A DNA stretch of 64,000 nt from Onchocerca volvulus (Eukaryota; Nematoda; Chromadorea; Rhabditida; Onchocercidae): positions 1,227,274 through 1,291,273 of the forward strand of contig HG738136.1 of assembly GCA_000499405.2 (NCBI GenBank), in the 5' to 3' direction. Below the pieces are notes generated by a model, which was not told the DNA's origin, ran no database searches, and saw nothing but the letters and a program-made list of their open reading frames with translations. The position numbers and the translations under genes were made by a program. Below, piece by piece: positions 53,081 through 64,000 of the stretch. Within the stretch, counting starts at the first letter, position 1. Each line of letters opens with the position of its first letter.

Positions 53081-54300
53081 ATTTATTCATTTCATATGCA
53101 AAGTATTAAAAAAAATATTCCACAAAATAATGATTTTATTTTATATTTACAATATGATTGATATAACTGATATGAGAGGACAAACTACTGATAAGAAAGC
53201 AACTTATTAAACAAGTAACAGGTAGCAAAAATTCAATTTAAGAATGACTAAATTTTTTTCAAAGCGAAAATTTTTCTTGAAATTGGAAACAAAGCGAAAA
53301 GTTTTATTTTTATAAATTCGATCCAAAAAAAAAAAGATTATTTTTTCATTATATCGAAGGAATGATGTGATTTTAACACTCACTTATCTTAATAGATAAC
53401 ATCATTTTTAATTTTTCTTTATTTTTCAAATTTAATTATACGAGTATTTTACTTGTCTTTTACTCCACATTTTTTTCTGTTCTTTTATTTTTATGAAATT
53501 AATCTTTTGGATGAAAATTTGTAAAATTTATTATTCGATAAATAGCGTGAAAAAAAAAAAAAAAAAGAAAAAAGACGAAAAAAAATTAATCCATTCGGGA
53601 GTAAATGAATGTCATGTCAAATATATAAGTGTCATATTTTCATGCTTGAAATGATTAAAGCATTATTTGACAGTTAGTAATTGGGAAAACTGAAACTTTT
53701 TCATATCACCTCTATATTCATTTTTTTTTTCAAAAAAAAAAAGAGATTTTTTAAATCAAAAAAAAAAAAATTTTTTTTTCTGATTTAAATCTGTATACAT
53801 TCGATTTCTTTTTATAATTTCTATTCCATCATCTTCTTCCTCTTCAATTTAATTTTTTTTTTTTTCCTCTTACTTTTCATGTTCTTCTGTAAAGTACCCT
53901 TATTGTTAAATTTTATAATCTATAATAAAATGTCCAAGTAGGAAACATTTCTTTTTCCAATTTTTTTCCTTTTTTTTTCTTTTTTTTTTTTTTTCTTTTT
54001 GTTTGTTACCATTTTGAAAAGATTCAAGAAAAGAAAGGAATTAAAAGGAGGAAATGGAATAGAAACGATTGATGATAAAAGTGCTTCCAATTTACATATC
54101 AATTCAATTCATGTTTTTTTGTTTTTTTTTTTTTTTTTTTTGTATAAAAAAATCTAAAACTAGCTGACTTTTTCCTTATCCACTTTTGATGGATTATTCA
54201 TTTGACTATTCTTTTTTAATCGTATTCTAAAAATTCGTTGTCATTCGAATATTTCAATTTTTTTTTTTTTTTTTTTTTAAAATGCTTCAATGATAAGTTG
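53081..54300. other. AT-rich non-coding interval
   Basis: Homopolymer-rich; nothing gene-like. Many T-tracts of 15-20 nt. Confidence 0.4.
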
Positions 54301-54800
54301 ATTTAAGCTGAATCCGTTTCAAAGTAAGTAATAATATGGCCAAGGATTAAATGCATTAGCTTGAATGAACAATTCATTGATTTCTTCGTTTTTTTTTTCT
54401 CCTTTTTCCTTTTTTTTTTTTTTGCTTTTTTTTGATATAGCCAAAAATTCGATCAATTGGATCGAACGGATCAGTTCATTGTTGATCTTTTCTTATTTTA
54501 TATAGCCAAGAAATCGATGGATTTAATATTTTTCTTTTGATTTGATTAGCCAAGGATTAAATGGATGAATTGGCTCAAATGGTCAATCCATTGATCTTTT
54601 CTTTTCTGATATCAGCCAATTTGATAGATTATCTCGAACAATCAATTCATTGATCTCTTCTCTTGTTATATGGCTGCCAACAGATCAACGGGTTGCTCTA
54701 TTTTCTTTTAATTTGGCCAAGGATTAATTTGGCCAAGATTAATTTGGCCAAAATTTTTTTTTTTTTTGGATCGAATTTGTAAAAATGGATTAGCTCGAAC
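54301..54800. repeat. Degenerate satellite, roughly 55-75-bp units
   Basis: Six or more diverged units share the pattern (TA)TAGCCAAGGATTAAATGGAT, then GAATTGG/GATCGAAC, then AATCAATTCATTGAT, then CTTTTCTTTT. The tail at 54710-54760 is a short run of ATTTGGCCAAG repeats. Confidence 0.7.
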
Positions 54801-57800
54801 GATGATCAATCGATTGATTTTTCTTCATTACTATTTAATCCTAAATAAATTGCAATTATTACAAAATAAAAGTTGTTTGTTTCAAGTACAATAAACTTTT
54901 CAAGTAAATAAAATAATTATTAGTTTAGTAAAATATCTTTCAAATATTCGTAAATTGAAAAAATACATCAAATTAAAAATCATAAATATCTTTTCAAATC
55001 TTATCATTAATCTTTTTTTTTGCAAATGAAAATTAAAAATTTGAAAAATCGTTTTGTAAAATTTTCAGATAAACAACGAAGTCTTACGTCTATATTTCAA
55101 TGAAAAATAAAGATTGCGATATTTTAAATTAATTATTAATTTTCGTTGAAATAGCATTATTTTATTTCACTTATAAATTGAGTAATAAATTAGAAGCAAA
55201 GAAAAAATGTAGTAATTTTTCATACACACACATATATATCATTGTTATGTATTTTATTTCTAGTTTCTTGTAATTTTTGATATTTGCCAATTCAATTAAT
55301 TGAAATATTTCTGAAGAAGCATTAATTACAAAGGTATACATTTCTATTTTAATTACATTTTTCTTAGCTTCAAAAAAAAAAAAAAAAGAAGATCTTCGAA
55401 ATATCGCAAAAAAAGTATTTTCAACATTGAAAGTGTCATTTTATTGATTTCAGCCAATTAATTATGATTATCAATCAACCATAATTTATAATCTGATTCA
55501 TTTAGATGACTGGAAATGATTTCGAAAATGCTGCTGCAATTCTAAAAATAAATTTCCATTCAAAAATTGAAGTAAACAAAATTTTCTCATTTCAATTGAA
55601 ATGACAGAAATATAATACTAATTACTTACTTGTGTTAGCATTTAGCAATTAGCAATTTACTAAAATCTATACTTGCTTATATTTTTATCTTTTCAAACAG
55701 ACCAAAAATTAAAGAAAAGTAATACATTTTTATTTATATTGAAAGATATATCTGTGTTGAAATGAAGTATTTTGATAAATTTTGATTAATAATTGAAAGA
55801 AAAAAAATGCTTAATTTTCTATAAATCGAAAATATTTCCAAATTTTTGCATCATGTTTTTAAATAAGTAAAAGCAAAATATGCATATTTTAAATTTCAAA
55901 AATGACTAATCAATTTAGTTGTTGTACATATGAATAAAATATATTAGTTAAGAAAAGTTTTTATCGAATTAGGACATTTCAACTATTTTTAATTCCATTA
56001 TAACTTATCAAAAGTTTTTTTTATAACAAACTTTTTTCTTGTTACATGATTGATTTGATTTGTTGAAAAAAGGACGGCGTATTTCAATAAAATTTCTCTT
56101 TTTGCTTTTTTAAATTGACAAATTTAAGCATTACACAAATCTCATCATAAGCAGCTTATCGGAACAATTTTATTTGATTAGAAAAGTATAGCGTATATGG
56201 TGACTTTTGATATTTTATTGGTATTATGCGATTTTCGTTGTAATTTTGCCAAAATTGTCGCAAATAATTTGTCATTCATTGATCTCCAATGAGATAAATA
56301 ATAAACAAATAGATAGTTAAATAATATTATTTATAACTTGAAACTATTTATTTCTTAGATTTCCTTCCTAATAATTTATTTGAAATTATCACTGTTATCA
56401 TTTTAACACTAATACTTATGCTTGAATATTTCTACTAAATTTTGAATTATCCAAAAAATGGTTTATATATGTTTTTATAATGCAACAACACTGCTAATGG
56501 AAAATTAATTTCATTTTCAATTTTATATGATTTTTATGATCAAAAAAAAGGAAAATAATGGCTTAAACTATTTATTTCCCATTTGCAAAACTTAAATGAT
56601 TTGTTCATTCAGTCGTTCAGCTAATTATTTGTTGAAAAATTCAATTTTTTTATTTCAATTATTTTCATATCACTTTGTCTAATTTATTTAATTCATTCAT
56701 GCGTTTTAAATCTATTTTTCATTAGCTCATCACAAAATTTCATATATCGATCATTTTTGTTTCATTCTTAGCTCAATTGTTAAAATTTTTTCATCAATTA
56801 AATTACGAGAACGAAATAAACAACGAAGTAAAATGAATTAGCAATTTAAGCAATTTAAATACAATCAATCGATAAAAAGTCTAGGATTCTGACGACGTCG
56901 TAGGCTAAATTATAATTTAATGGGACATTTTTTTCAACTCGAAATCATGAGCAAAACATGAGAGCTTGCATAAAATTAAAAATTATAATATTCCACCTTT
57001 TTTTTTTTTTTTCAACCAACTTCTCTTTCAATAATTAAATTATTCATCCATAATTGAACAAAATAATTTTAGAATGTTAACAACAACAATAATTATAATA
57101 TTAATGATAACAATAATTTCATGACAATAACGGAAATACTAATTTCATAACAGTAATGATAACAATAATGATAACAAAAAATTCATAACAACAACAACAA
57201 TAATATTTTTTTATAACGGATAATAATACCAATAATTATAATGATAACAATAATAATAATTTTATAATAACAATAATTTACAACAATAATGATAACAATA
57301 ATTTTATAACTGAAATAACAATAATTATAATGATAACGATAATAACAATAATTTAATAGAAAAATTAAATAATAGTTTTTCATTAAACAATAAAAACAAT
57401 AGTTTTTCAATTATGAAGTGTTTCCACCGTATCAGATAAAGTTGTAATAATAAATTTATTTTCTTGTTGATAAAAAATTAATACTTGAGCAGAATTATAT
57501 AATTTAGCTTAGTATTTTTTTTGCCTTCGAAAATTTCCGTTATTTAAAATATTTAAATTTAAATTCATCCAAAACTTAGTTCTCATTTAATGCTTCCTTT
57601 GAAAAAAAAAAAATTTTTCTTTTAAATTAAAATCCGATTTAGAAGCTTTAACACATTAAATTTAAATCTTAGATTTTAAAATATGATTTAAATTTAATGA
57701 AAAAAAAATTAATCTAAAATAAAAGCTTACTGCTAACGAATTGAATACTTTATAACTAATTCACAAAATGATGCATTTTAATTTTTTTTTTTTTTTTTTG

Positions 57801-58187
57801 TTGAAATTTTTCCCTTTTTAAATTGAGTGAATGAATCGATTATTCCATGATTAATTCATAAGATGATAGATTTTGATTTTTTTTTGTTGAAATTTTTCGT
57901 CTTAAAAGCTTTTTTAATTCATTCGTTTCTAATTTTGAAGGTAAATCGAAACTTTGTCTCATTTCCACTTTTTCTGTCTAATGGATCAAGTTTTCATTTG
58001 CCAAGCATTTCTGTGGATGAAATGAGTTTGTGACACATTTTGCATGTCAAATTTCTTCTTCATTTCATCTTTAAACTAAATTTCTCTGTCAAATTGTTCG
58101 CTCTCATTCGTTTGTTTTGTTGTTTTTAAGTAAATTCAAACTAAAAATAGTACTAATTTCCTTTTTTTCTTCTTTCTTTTTTTTCAG
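54801..58187. other. AT-rich interval upstream of the plus-strand first exon
   Basis: Apart from the microsatellite at 57070-57400, no feature was recognised. The last part (57900-58187) is pyrimidine-rich on the plus strand and ends in a good polypyrimidine acceptor at 58186-58187. Confidence 0.4.
57070..57400. repeat. AAC/AAT-rich microsatellite region
   Basis: An irregular array of AATAAT, AACAAT, AATGATAAC and TTTATAAC motifs over about 330 bp. Minus-strand translation is Tyr/Ile/Cys low complexity and is not a gene. Confidence 0.85.
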
Positions 58188-58385
58188 GATATCAATAAGA
58201 ACAATTTTAGGATGAAATGGGAAAAAAAACGAAATCGTTTAATTAATTCAACGAAATAATAATTTGTCACTTTTTATATTTTGTCAAAATAAAAAATAAA
58301 AAATAATAAAATTTTTTTTTTTGTTATGGCCGATTCATCGCTTGCTTTATTTCATCATTTACGTGGTAATTCATTACTGAAACAG
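58188..58385 (+). CDS. First coding exon of an unidentified plus-strand gene (5'UTR plus 20 codons)
   Basis: A long pyrimidine tract ends in TTTTTTTTCAG at 58187, giving an exon start at 58188. After a 138-nt A-rich leader, an ATG at 58326 opens 20 codons (begins MADSSLALFHHL, ends LLKQ), which are GC-richer than their surroundings. The exon ends in CAG/GTAATT at 58385. Codon use and composition look like real coding sequence, unlike the chance frames nearby. I do not recognise the protein and found no convincing following exon up to 64000, so the first intron would exceed 5.6 kb or the gene continues outside. The coding part is 58326-58385. Confidence 0.5.
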
Positions 58386-59248
58386 GTAATTTCTTTTTTT
58401 TTTTCACAGTAATTTTATAATTTATTACAGTTTTTAAATTGTCCCTAAATAAGAAATTTTTTTTTTAATTTGAATTTAATTCAAGTAAATTATCTTTATT
58501 TTAATGATTGCTAAATTTTTTAATTAAAAATTTTCACACATTTTGGTGTGAAAATCATTTGTATAATTCACACATTCATTTTACACATTTACACATTTTA
58601 GTTGCTAATATTTTAATTTACAAAAATTAATTAGAATGTAATATTTATATTTAATTGATGGCTTAAAAAAGAATTTAATATTCTAAACTTAAAAATATTT
58701 TAATTTAATCTGATTAAATCAGTTTACTTTAAAATATAATAGAAATATATATATGAGTAATTTCACATTCTTCATTTTCATTCTTTCTTAGATTTTATAT
58801 TAAAGTTATGTTGAAATTAAGGTTCCATTTTCTTTAAATGCTAACGAAGTTTTCAAAAAATCACAGAACTTGTTTATCGAAATAAATATAAATTCTATTT
58901 ATTGATTATAAAGTTTGACTAAGTAAGTTACAGCATTTTAATTAATTTATTCTGCTATGAACTTCTTTTACTTAGCTTCCTCGAGACTTCTCTTCAGAGC
59001 CATTTTTTTTTCTAATAAATTTCATTCAAATTTATGATAAATTTTGAATCGAAATCTTTCAGATTATAAGTAGTCTTTAGTTAATTGCATGTATGCTCTT
59101 ACTTATATTCATTTCGAGTGATATATTAAAAAAAAAAGGATTTATATTTAAAAAGTCAAAAAGTACAGAGAACATGAAAAAAAATGAAAATTTAAGAAAA
59201 AATAAATAAAAATTTCAATCTTTTAAAAATGATTTCTTGGAAAAAAAA

Positions 59249-59279
<31 letters not shown>

Positions 59280-60955
59280 GCAACAGTGAATTTACGAAAT
59301 TCTTTGATCCCAATATTTCAGAAAATGATTCGAATTATGGGGTATACACTATTGAGTTCATAGAAACATCTAATGATAAGAGGTAGAATTAGTAGTCTGA
59401 AAAAATTTCAAGAATAACTAAGATAAGCTTAATTAGGAAAAAACAGATACTTTCGAAAGGTTATCAAGAGGTCATCAGTTCATAGAAATTCAAATAATTT
59501 CATTATTTCTCAAAAATTTTATTCATTTTGCAAATTATTTAAGAAGAAATCTTGCACGTCATTCATTTCTTGCTCTTTTTAAATTTCACTTTTCAAATTT
59601 GTTACATACAGTAATCGACCGTAATTGTTCAATCGTAATTGTTCCAGTGAGGAATATGGTAGTGTTACTAGATCTCAGGGAAATAAATTACTTCAATAAT
59701 TTCGTTTTCCAGATTTATTACTTACAGTAATTATTATTTATCAATTATACCGTAACTTTCGATTGAGAATACGGTAGAACTATGGATTTTTGAGAAATCG
59801 CTTCATAAGTTCCATTTTTTTTTAATTTATTGCTTTAAAATGAGAAAAATACCAGCTAAAGATCCAAATTCAACCCTATTCCCATCATATTTTAATTCAA
59901 CCATATTTCAACCACAGACTTTTTTAATCAGAGATACAGTAAGCTATGGATGTTTGGAAAATCGCTTCAGAAAATGTTTGATAAAAAGTTTTTTTTGAAA
60001 TAGTATAGATATACATATACATTTGGGAAGTCATTTCACAAATTTAACTTTTCAAATTTATTACTTAAAAAAACTGCCAGCAGCCAATAATTCAACCGTA
60101 ACCTATTCGAATCAGAGATTTGGTATAACTTTAAAGTCCTTGGGGAAATATTTCAAAAATTATTTGATAGGAAGTCTTTTTGAAATAGCATATAATCGGA
60201 CATATATGCAAATGGGAAATCGTTTCAAAACAGAAAATTGCTTGATAGGAAATTTTGTGAAATGATATATAATCGAATATATTCATATCAATTTGATTGT
60301 CCAAACTTTTCAGTCAATAAATCTTTGCCTTTCAAGATTTTTTATACAAAAATTCGATTAAATAAAGTTGAAAAATCGATGCTTTATTTTGCAAAAATTA
60401 CATATGATAATTGCAGAAATCTTTGTATCACTACTATTATAACAATTTCACATAAAAATTTCAAGATGGCAAAGTGAATTGGTTGATAAATATTATTTCT
60501 AGGCATTAAAATAGCAAAAGCTTTTATTACGACATTTTTTATTGCGACGTTTATTAAGATTTTTTATTACGACTTTTTTTTTTGTCTTTCGAGAAAACTT
60601 TCTTAAAAAGTTTTGTTTTTAGAAACTACGAGTACTATTATAACAGTTTCATCTAAACTATTGAATTTTTCTTTCCTGACTATTTGCAACAACAAAAAAA
60701 AAAAAAAAATATCGACTGCCTTCTAAAAATGGTATTTTTTTTTCCACTTTTAGCTCTTTGAAAAGCAAATTTTTCTCTTTTTACTGCATTTTTTTTTTTT
60801 TTTTTGAAATTAGTTTTTATTGATCCATCAGACAGATTTAATATTTCTAGCTATCCAACAGATGTTTTATAAAGTTTCTCCCACAATCAAAAAATTTGAA
60901 AGCTGAGAAATGAAGATTTAAAATGTTCAGACTAGTTATTAATCACCCGAAAACA
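58386..60955. other. Probable first intron, AT-rich
   Basis: No exon recognised. Around 59600-60260 several diverged segments sharing TTTCAAATTTATTACTTA, ACCGTAA and GGAAAATCGCTTCA suggest an old tandem array of about 150-200-bp units. The plus-strand frames at 60023-60477 read through those copies and look non-coding. Confidence 0.4.
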
Positions 60956-60959
60956 AAAC

Positions 60960-61345
60960 TCAAACAGGAGAATAATCTAGCCAAGTTGATGAGAATAATT
61001 CAACGACATGAGAATAATTTAGCCAAGTTAATGAGAATATTCTAACCAAGTTTTAATGAGAATAATCTAGCCAAATTAATGAAACTAATCTAGCGATATG
61101 AGAATAATTTAGCCAAGTTGATGAGAATATTCTAATCAAGTTTTAATGAGAATAATCTAGCCAAATTAATGAAACTAATCTAGCGATATGAGAATAATTT
61201 AGCCAAATTGATGAGAATATTCTAATCAAGTTTTAATGAGAGTAATCTAGCCAAATTAATGAAACTAATTTAGCGATATGAGAATAATTTAGCCAAGTTA
61301 ATGAGAATAATCTAACCAAGTTCTATGAGAACAATCTTATCAAAT
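60960..61345. repeat. Satellite with higher-order structure (90 bp = four sub-units)
   Basis: The basic motif is (AT)GAGAATAATCTAGCCAAGTT, 19-25 bp. From about 61058 four sub-units make a 90-bp block that recurs at 61058, 61148 and 61238. Within it the second sub-unit is always the variant GAAACTAATCTAGCGATAT. The left end (60960-61057) is less regular. Confidence 0.93.
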
Positions 61346-61451
61346 TGTCTAGCATAGTATGCTCGGATTTTTTCATTTATCGAGAATCGTTAGAATTTTT
61401 GTTCTGATTTGAAAATAAAATTTAAAAATAAAATAGGTAAGGTAAATAATA

Positions 61452-61479
61452 NNNNNNNNNNNNNNNNNNNNNNNNNNNN
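61452..61479. other. Assembly gap (28 N)
   Basis: Run of 28 unknown bases directly between the satellite flank and the left arm of the inverted repeat. Confidence 1.
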
Positions 61480-63062
61480 GATTCTCACTGAAGTATAAAT
61501 ATGTGATAGCAAAAAATTTATTGCATTTTTCATATTCGAAAAATTTGCAAATATATTATAGTCATAATCACTTAATAAACTAAGATTATGGATGAAATTC
61601 ATGTTATTGATATCAAAATCAAGTTTTTTCATGTTTTTCCTCAATCAATTTACCAATTTTTCTTTATCTTCAGCAAAAAATTACTCTGATATTTCGCTGA
61701 AACTTTTAAAATATGCGAATTTGTAATGGATTTAATTTTTTCAGATTAAAAATTTGTTAATTCAATTTTCATTTATTAAATTTTCAAAATTGATACATAA
61801 AAAAGGAAAAAATATTTCATTCAAAATTTAAATTTGCAAAATTTGTCTAAGAACATGCAAATTTTTAGGAAAGAAAACAAAATAACGACAACTTTGAATG
61901 CTTATCGAGTAACGTATGAATGACGCATTTAATTTGCGAATAATTTATGCGAATAATTTATTTTTCTTTTTTTATTTCTTGCCCTCCTTTCTTCTTTCTT
62001 ATCTCAACGGTCAATTAATTTTATCCAGCATACTTATTAGCACATCGGATTGAATAAATCACCCGAACTATTGCCATAGCAATTATTTCTTTGATTTCAG
62101 CTAAAAAAAAAAAAATTTTTCTTCGAATAATTTTAAGCTCTTCACAGCACGACAGCAAAAAACAAATAGGCCCAACTAAAAATTATGATTAGTTTTGAGC
62201 AAATCGGAAAACGTTATTTTTACTTTCAATTTTCCTAATCATCATATCTGATATTTCAAAAAATCAAAATTGAAATCATTGATGCACTACTATGTATTTG
62301 CATCAAAAAAAAATCANTTTTTTGATGCAAATACATAGTAGTGCATCAATGATTTCAATTTTGATTTTTTGAAATATCAGATATGATGATTAGGAAAATT
62401 GAAAGTAAAAATAACGTTTTCCGATTTGCTCAAAACTAATCATAATTTTTAGTTGGGCCTATTTGTTTTTTGNGTTCGGGTGATTTATTCAATCCGATGT
62501 GCTAATAAGTATGCTGGATAAAATTAATTGACCGTTGAGATAAGAAAGAAGAAAGGAGGGCAAGAAATAAAAAAAGAAAAATAAATTATTCGCATAAATT
62601 ATTCGCAAATTAAATGCGTCATTCATACGTTACTCGATAAGCATTCAAAGTTGTCGTTATTTTGTTTTCTTTCCTAAAAATTTGCATGTTCTTAGACAAA
62701 TTTTGCAAATTTAAATTTTGAATGAAATATTTTTTCCTTTTTTATGTATCAATTTTGAAAATTTAATAAATGAAAATTGAATTAAAAAATTTTTAATCTG
62801 AAAAAATTAAATCCATTACAAATTCGCATATTTTAAAAGTTTCAGCGAAATATCAGAGTAATTTTTTGCTGAAGATAAAGAAAAATTGGTAAATTGATTG
62901 AGGAAAAACATGAAAAAACTTGATTTTGATATCAATAACATGAATTTCATCCATAATCTTAGTTTATTAAGTGATTATGACTATAATATATTTGCAAATT
63001 TTTCGAATACAAAAAATGCAATAAATTTTTTGCTATCACATATTTATACTTCAGTGAGAATC
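61480..63062. repeat. Near-perfect inverted repeat, arms about 0.75-0.84 kb, likely assembly fold-back
   Basis: 61480 onward (GATTCTCACTGAAGTATAAA) is the reverse complement of the sequence ending at 63062. The arms match nearly base for base to the centre at about 62304-62325, where a single N sits at 62317. One visible difference is ATG against ACA near 61535/63007. The right arm lacks about 87 bp present in the left (about 62069-62155), exactly at a second single N (62473). Arm-edge gap, single-N joins and high identity point to a mis-join or a collapsed/duplicated haplotype. Confidence 0.9.
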
Positions 63063-64000
63063 GCTGTTTTTTTTTTTATTTTCATTTCCTCAATTGAAAA
63101 TTAATTGAATTGACTTAAGCTGCAACCATCTAAACTCGCTCATTTCATAAATTTTAAACTAAGCAAAATAATTCCATTCATTATTTGCGATAATTCCGAC
63201 GTTCTACTATTTTTTCCACTTCAGATTTTCATTCTTTTTTTTTTTTTTTTTTCATTATTAAAAGTTTTGCAATATTCTACTCAATTGAATGAGTACTCAA
63301 AAAAAAAGAAAAAAAACAGGTGTGAATAATAAATGATGAAAAAGTGCGTGCATATTGAAATAATAATATTAAAAATTTGAAAATCGAAATTTTATTCGAA
63401 TTAGTACTATACGAAAATTACTTTGCATTGATCGCTTTCATATTTGTAGATTGTGATAAATTAAATTTGTCATATCATAACATCATGATTGTTTTAATGA
63501 CATGTTCATCAATACTTCCTTCTAAAATGTTATCAAAAATAGTCACTAAATCTTATCACAAAATGTTATTTTTATTATTTTAATAATAAATATATATATA
63601 TACAATACCTTCTTTTATTTTTATTTTTCTCAAAAAGCACATATAATTTCTCTTTTAATAATTACATGTTGAGAAAAAAAAAAGAAGGATTACATATCAT
63701 GATATGGATTAATTATTATTTGATAAGTTTAGTTGATCTCAGCCATTTTACTTCTCGAACTTCACCACAAGCAGATCAATTTGAAATATAAAAAGTAGAT
63801 CAATTTGGAATATTGTTTTATTCCCTTTTCCATTCATTCAGAATAATGTCGATGTTATTTTGTCCAAATAATAATTATCACTCTATTCTACAATTTTTGT
63901 TAGTACGAAGAATTATTAAACGTGAAATAATCAAGATATCATTTTATGTCCCATAAAAAAATAATGTAAAAAGATGAAATCGCTAAATTGTTTCTCATGA
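63063..64000. other. AT-rich right edge, no gene seen
   Basis: Unique AT-rich sequence with A/T runs and a short (TA)n at about 63590-63602. No exon recognised for the gene that begins at 58326. Confidence 0.4.

Noticed and set aside
57183..57410. 75-codon Tyr/Ile/Cys-rich frame
   Set aside because: AAC/AAT microsatellite translation.
61390..63104. Two near-identical frames of 68-84 codons as a duplicated gene
   Set aside because: They lie in the two arms of the inverted repeat; one crosses an N gap, and the composition is chance-like.

Overview
The window looks like a piece of an extremely AT-rich nematode genome, most likely a spirurid/filarial-type (clade III) worm. I infer this from intron-rich animal genes with short exons, splice acceptors that are almost all TTTCAG-like, acceptor sites just upstream of start codons (as expected where leader trans-splicing occurs), very frequent A/T homopolymers, and a decayed Helitron-type helicase. 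The species cannot be named from the sequence.

Three multi-exon genes were assembled exon by exon, all on the minus strand. (1) 421-7605 is a complete DDX1 DEAD-box RNA helicase: 19 coding exons, 728 codons, with the SPRY domain inserted between helicase motifs I and Ia. (2) 9206-13104 is a complete zyxin/Ajuba-class protein with three C-terminal LIM domains: 10 coding exons, 559 codons. (3) 34014-40959 is a 10-exon SLC17-like major facilitator transporter. Its exon for the TM6-TM7 loop and TM7 is not found, and the reading phases on either side of that place do not match. A likely first coding exon of a fourth gene, on the plus strand at 58326-58385, ends in a good splice donor. The rest of that gene is not recognisable and probably lies past the right edge.

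Between genes 2 and 3 (13.1-34 kb) there is gene-poor, homopolymer-rich DNA with several minisatellites: 18.3 kb, 20.2 kb (41-bp unit), 24.4 kb, 28.2 kb and 29.6 kb. At 29.7-31.3 kb lies a dead Helitron/Pif1-like helicase with a mobile-element end and a tRNA-like A-box. A patch at 31.97-32.48 kb looks weakly coding on the plus strand.

From 41 kb to the right edge the sequence is mostly non-coding. It carries two satellites with higher-order structure: 50.25-50.69 kb (131-bp repeat of three monomers, about 44 bp each) and 60.96-61.34 kb (90-bp repeat of four sub-units). There are also degenerate repeats at 44.0, 45.3-45.7, 52.96-53.08, 54.3-54.8 and 57.07-57.4 kb. At 61480-63062 is an almost perfect inverted repeat bounded by a 28-base N gap, with single Ns at its centre and at a deletion point. 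It is best read as an assembly fold-back rather than biology.

The genes do not form a pathway: DDX1 is an RNA-processing housekeeping factor, the LIM protein is an adhesion/cytoskeleton scaffold, and the transporter is an organic-anion type. The LIM gene and DDX1 lie head to tail 1.6 kb apart, so co-transcription is possible but not shown. I found no convincing undescribed molecular system. The items most worth a second look are the missing transporter exon, the Helitron end with its adjoining minisatellite, the two higher-order satellites, the orphan first exon at 58.3 kb and the palindrome.
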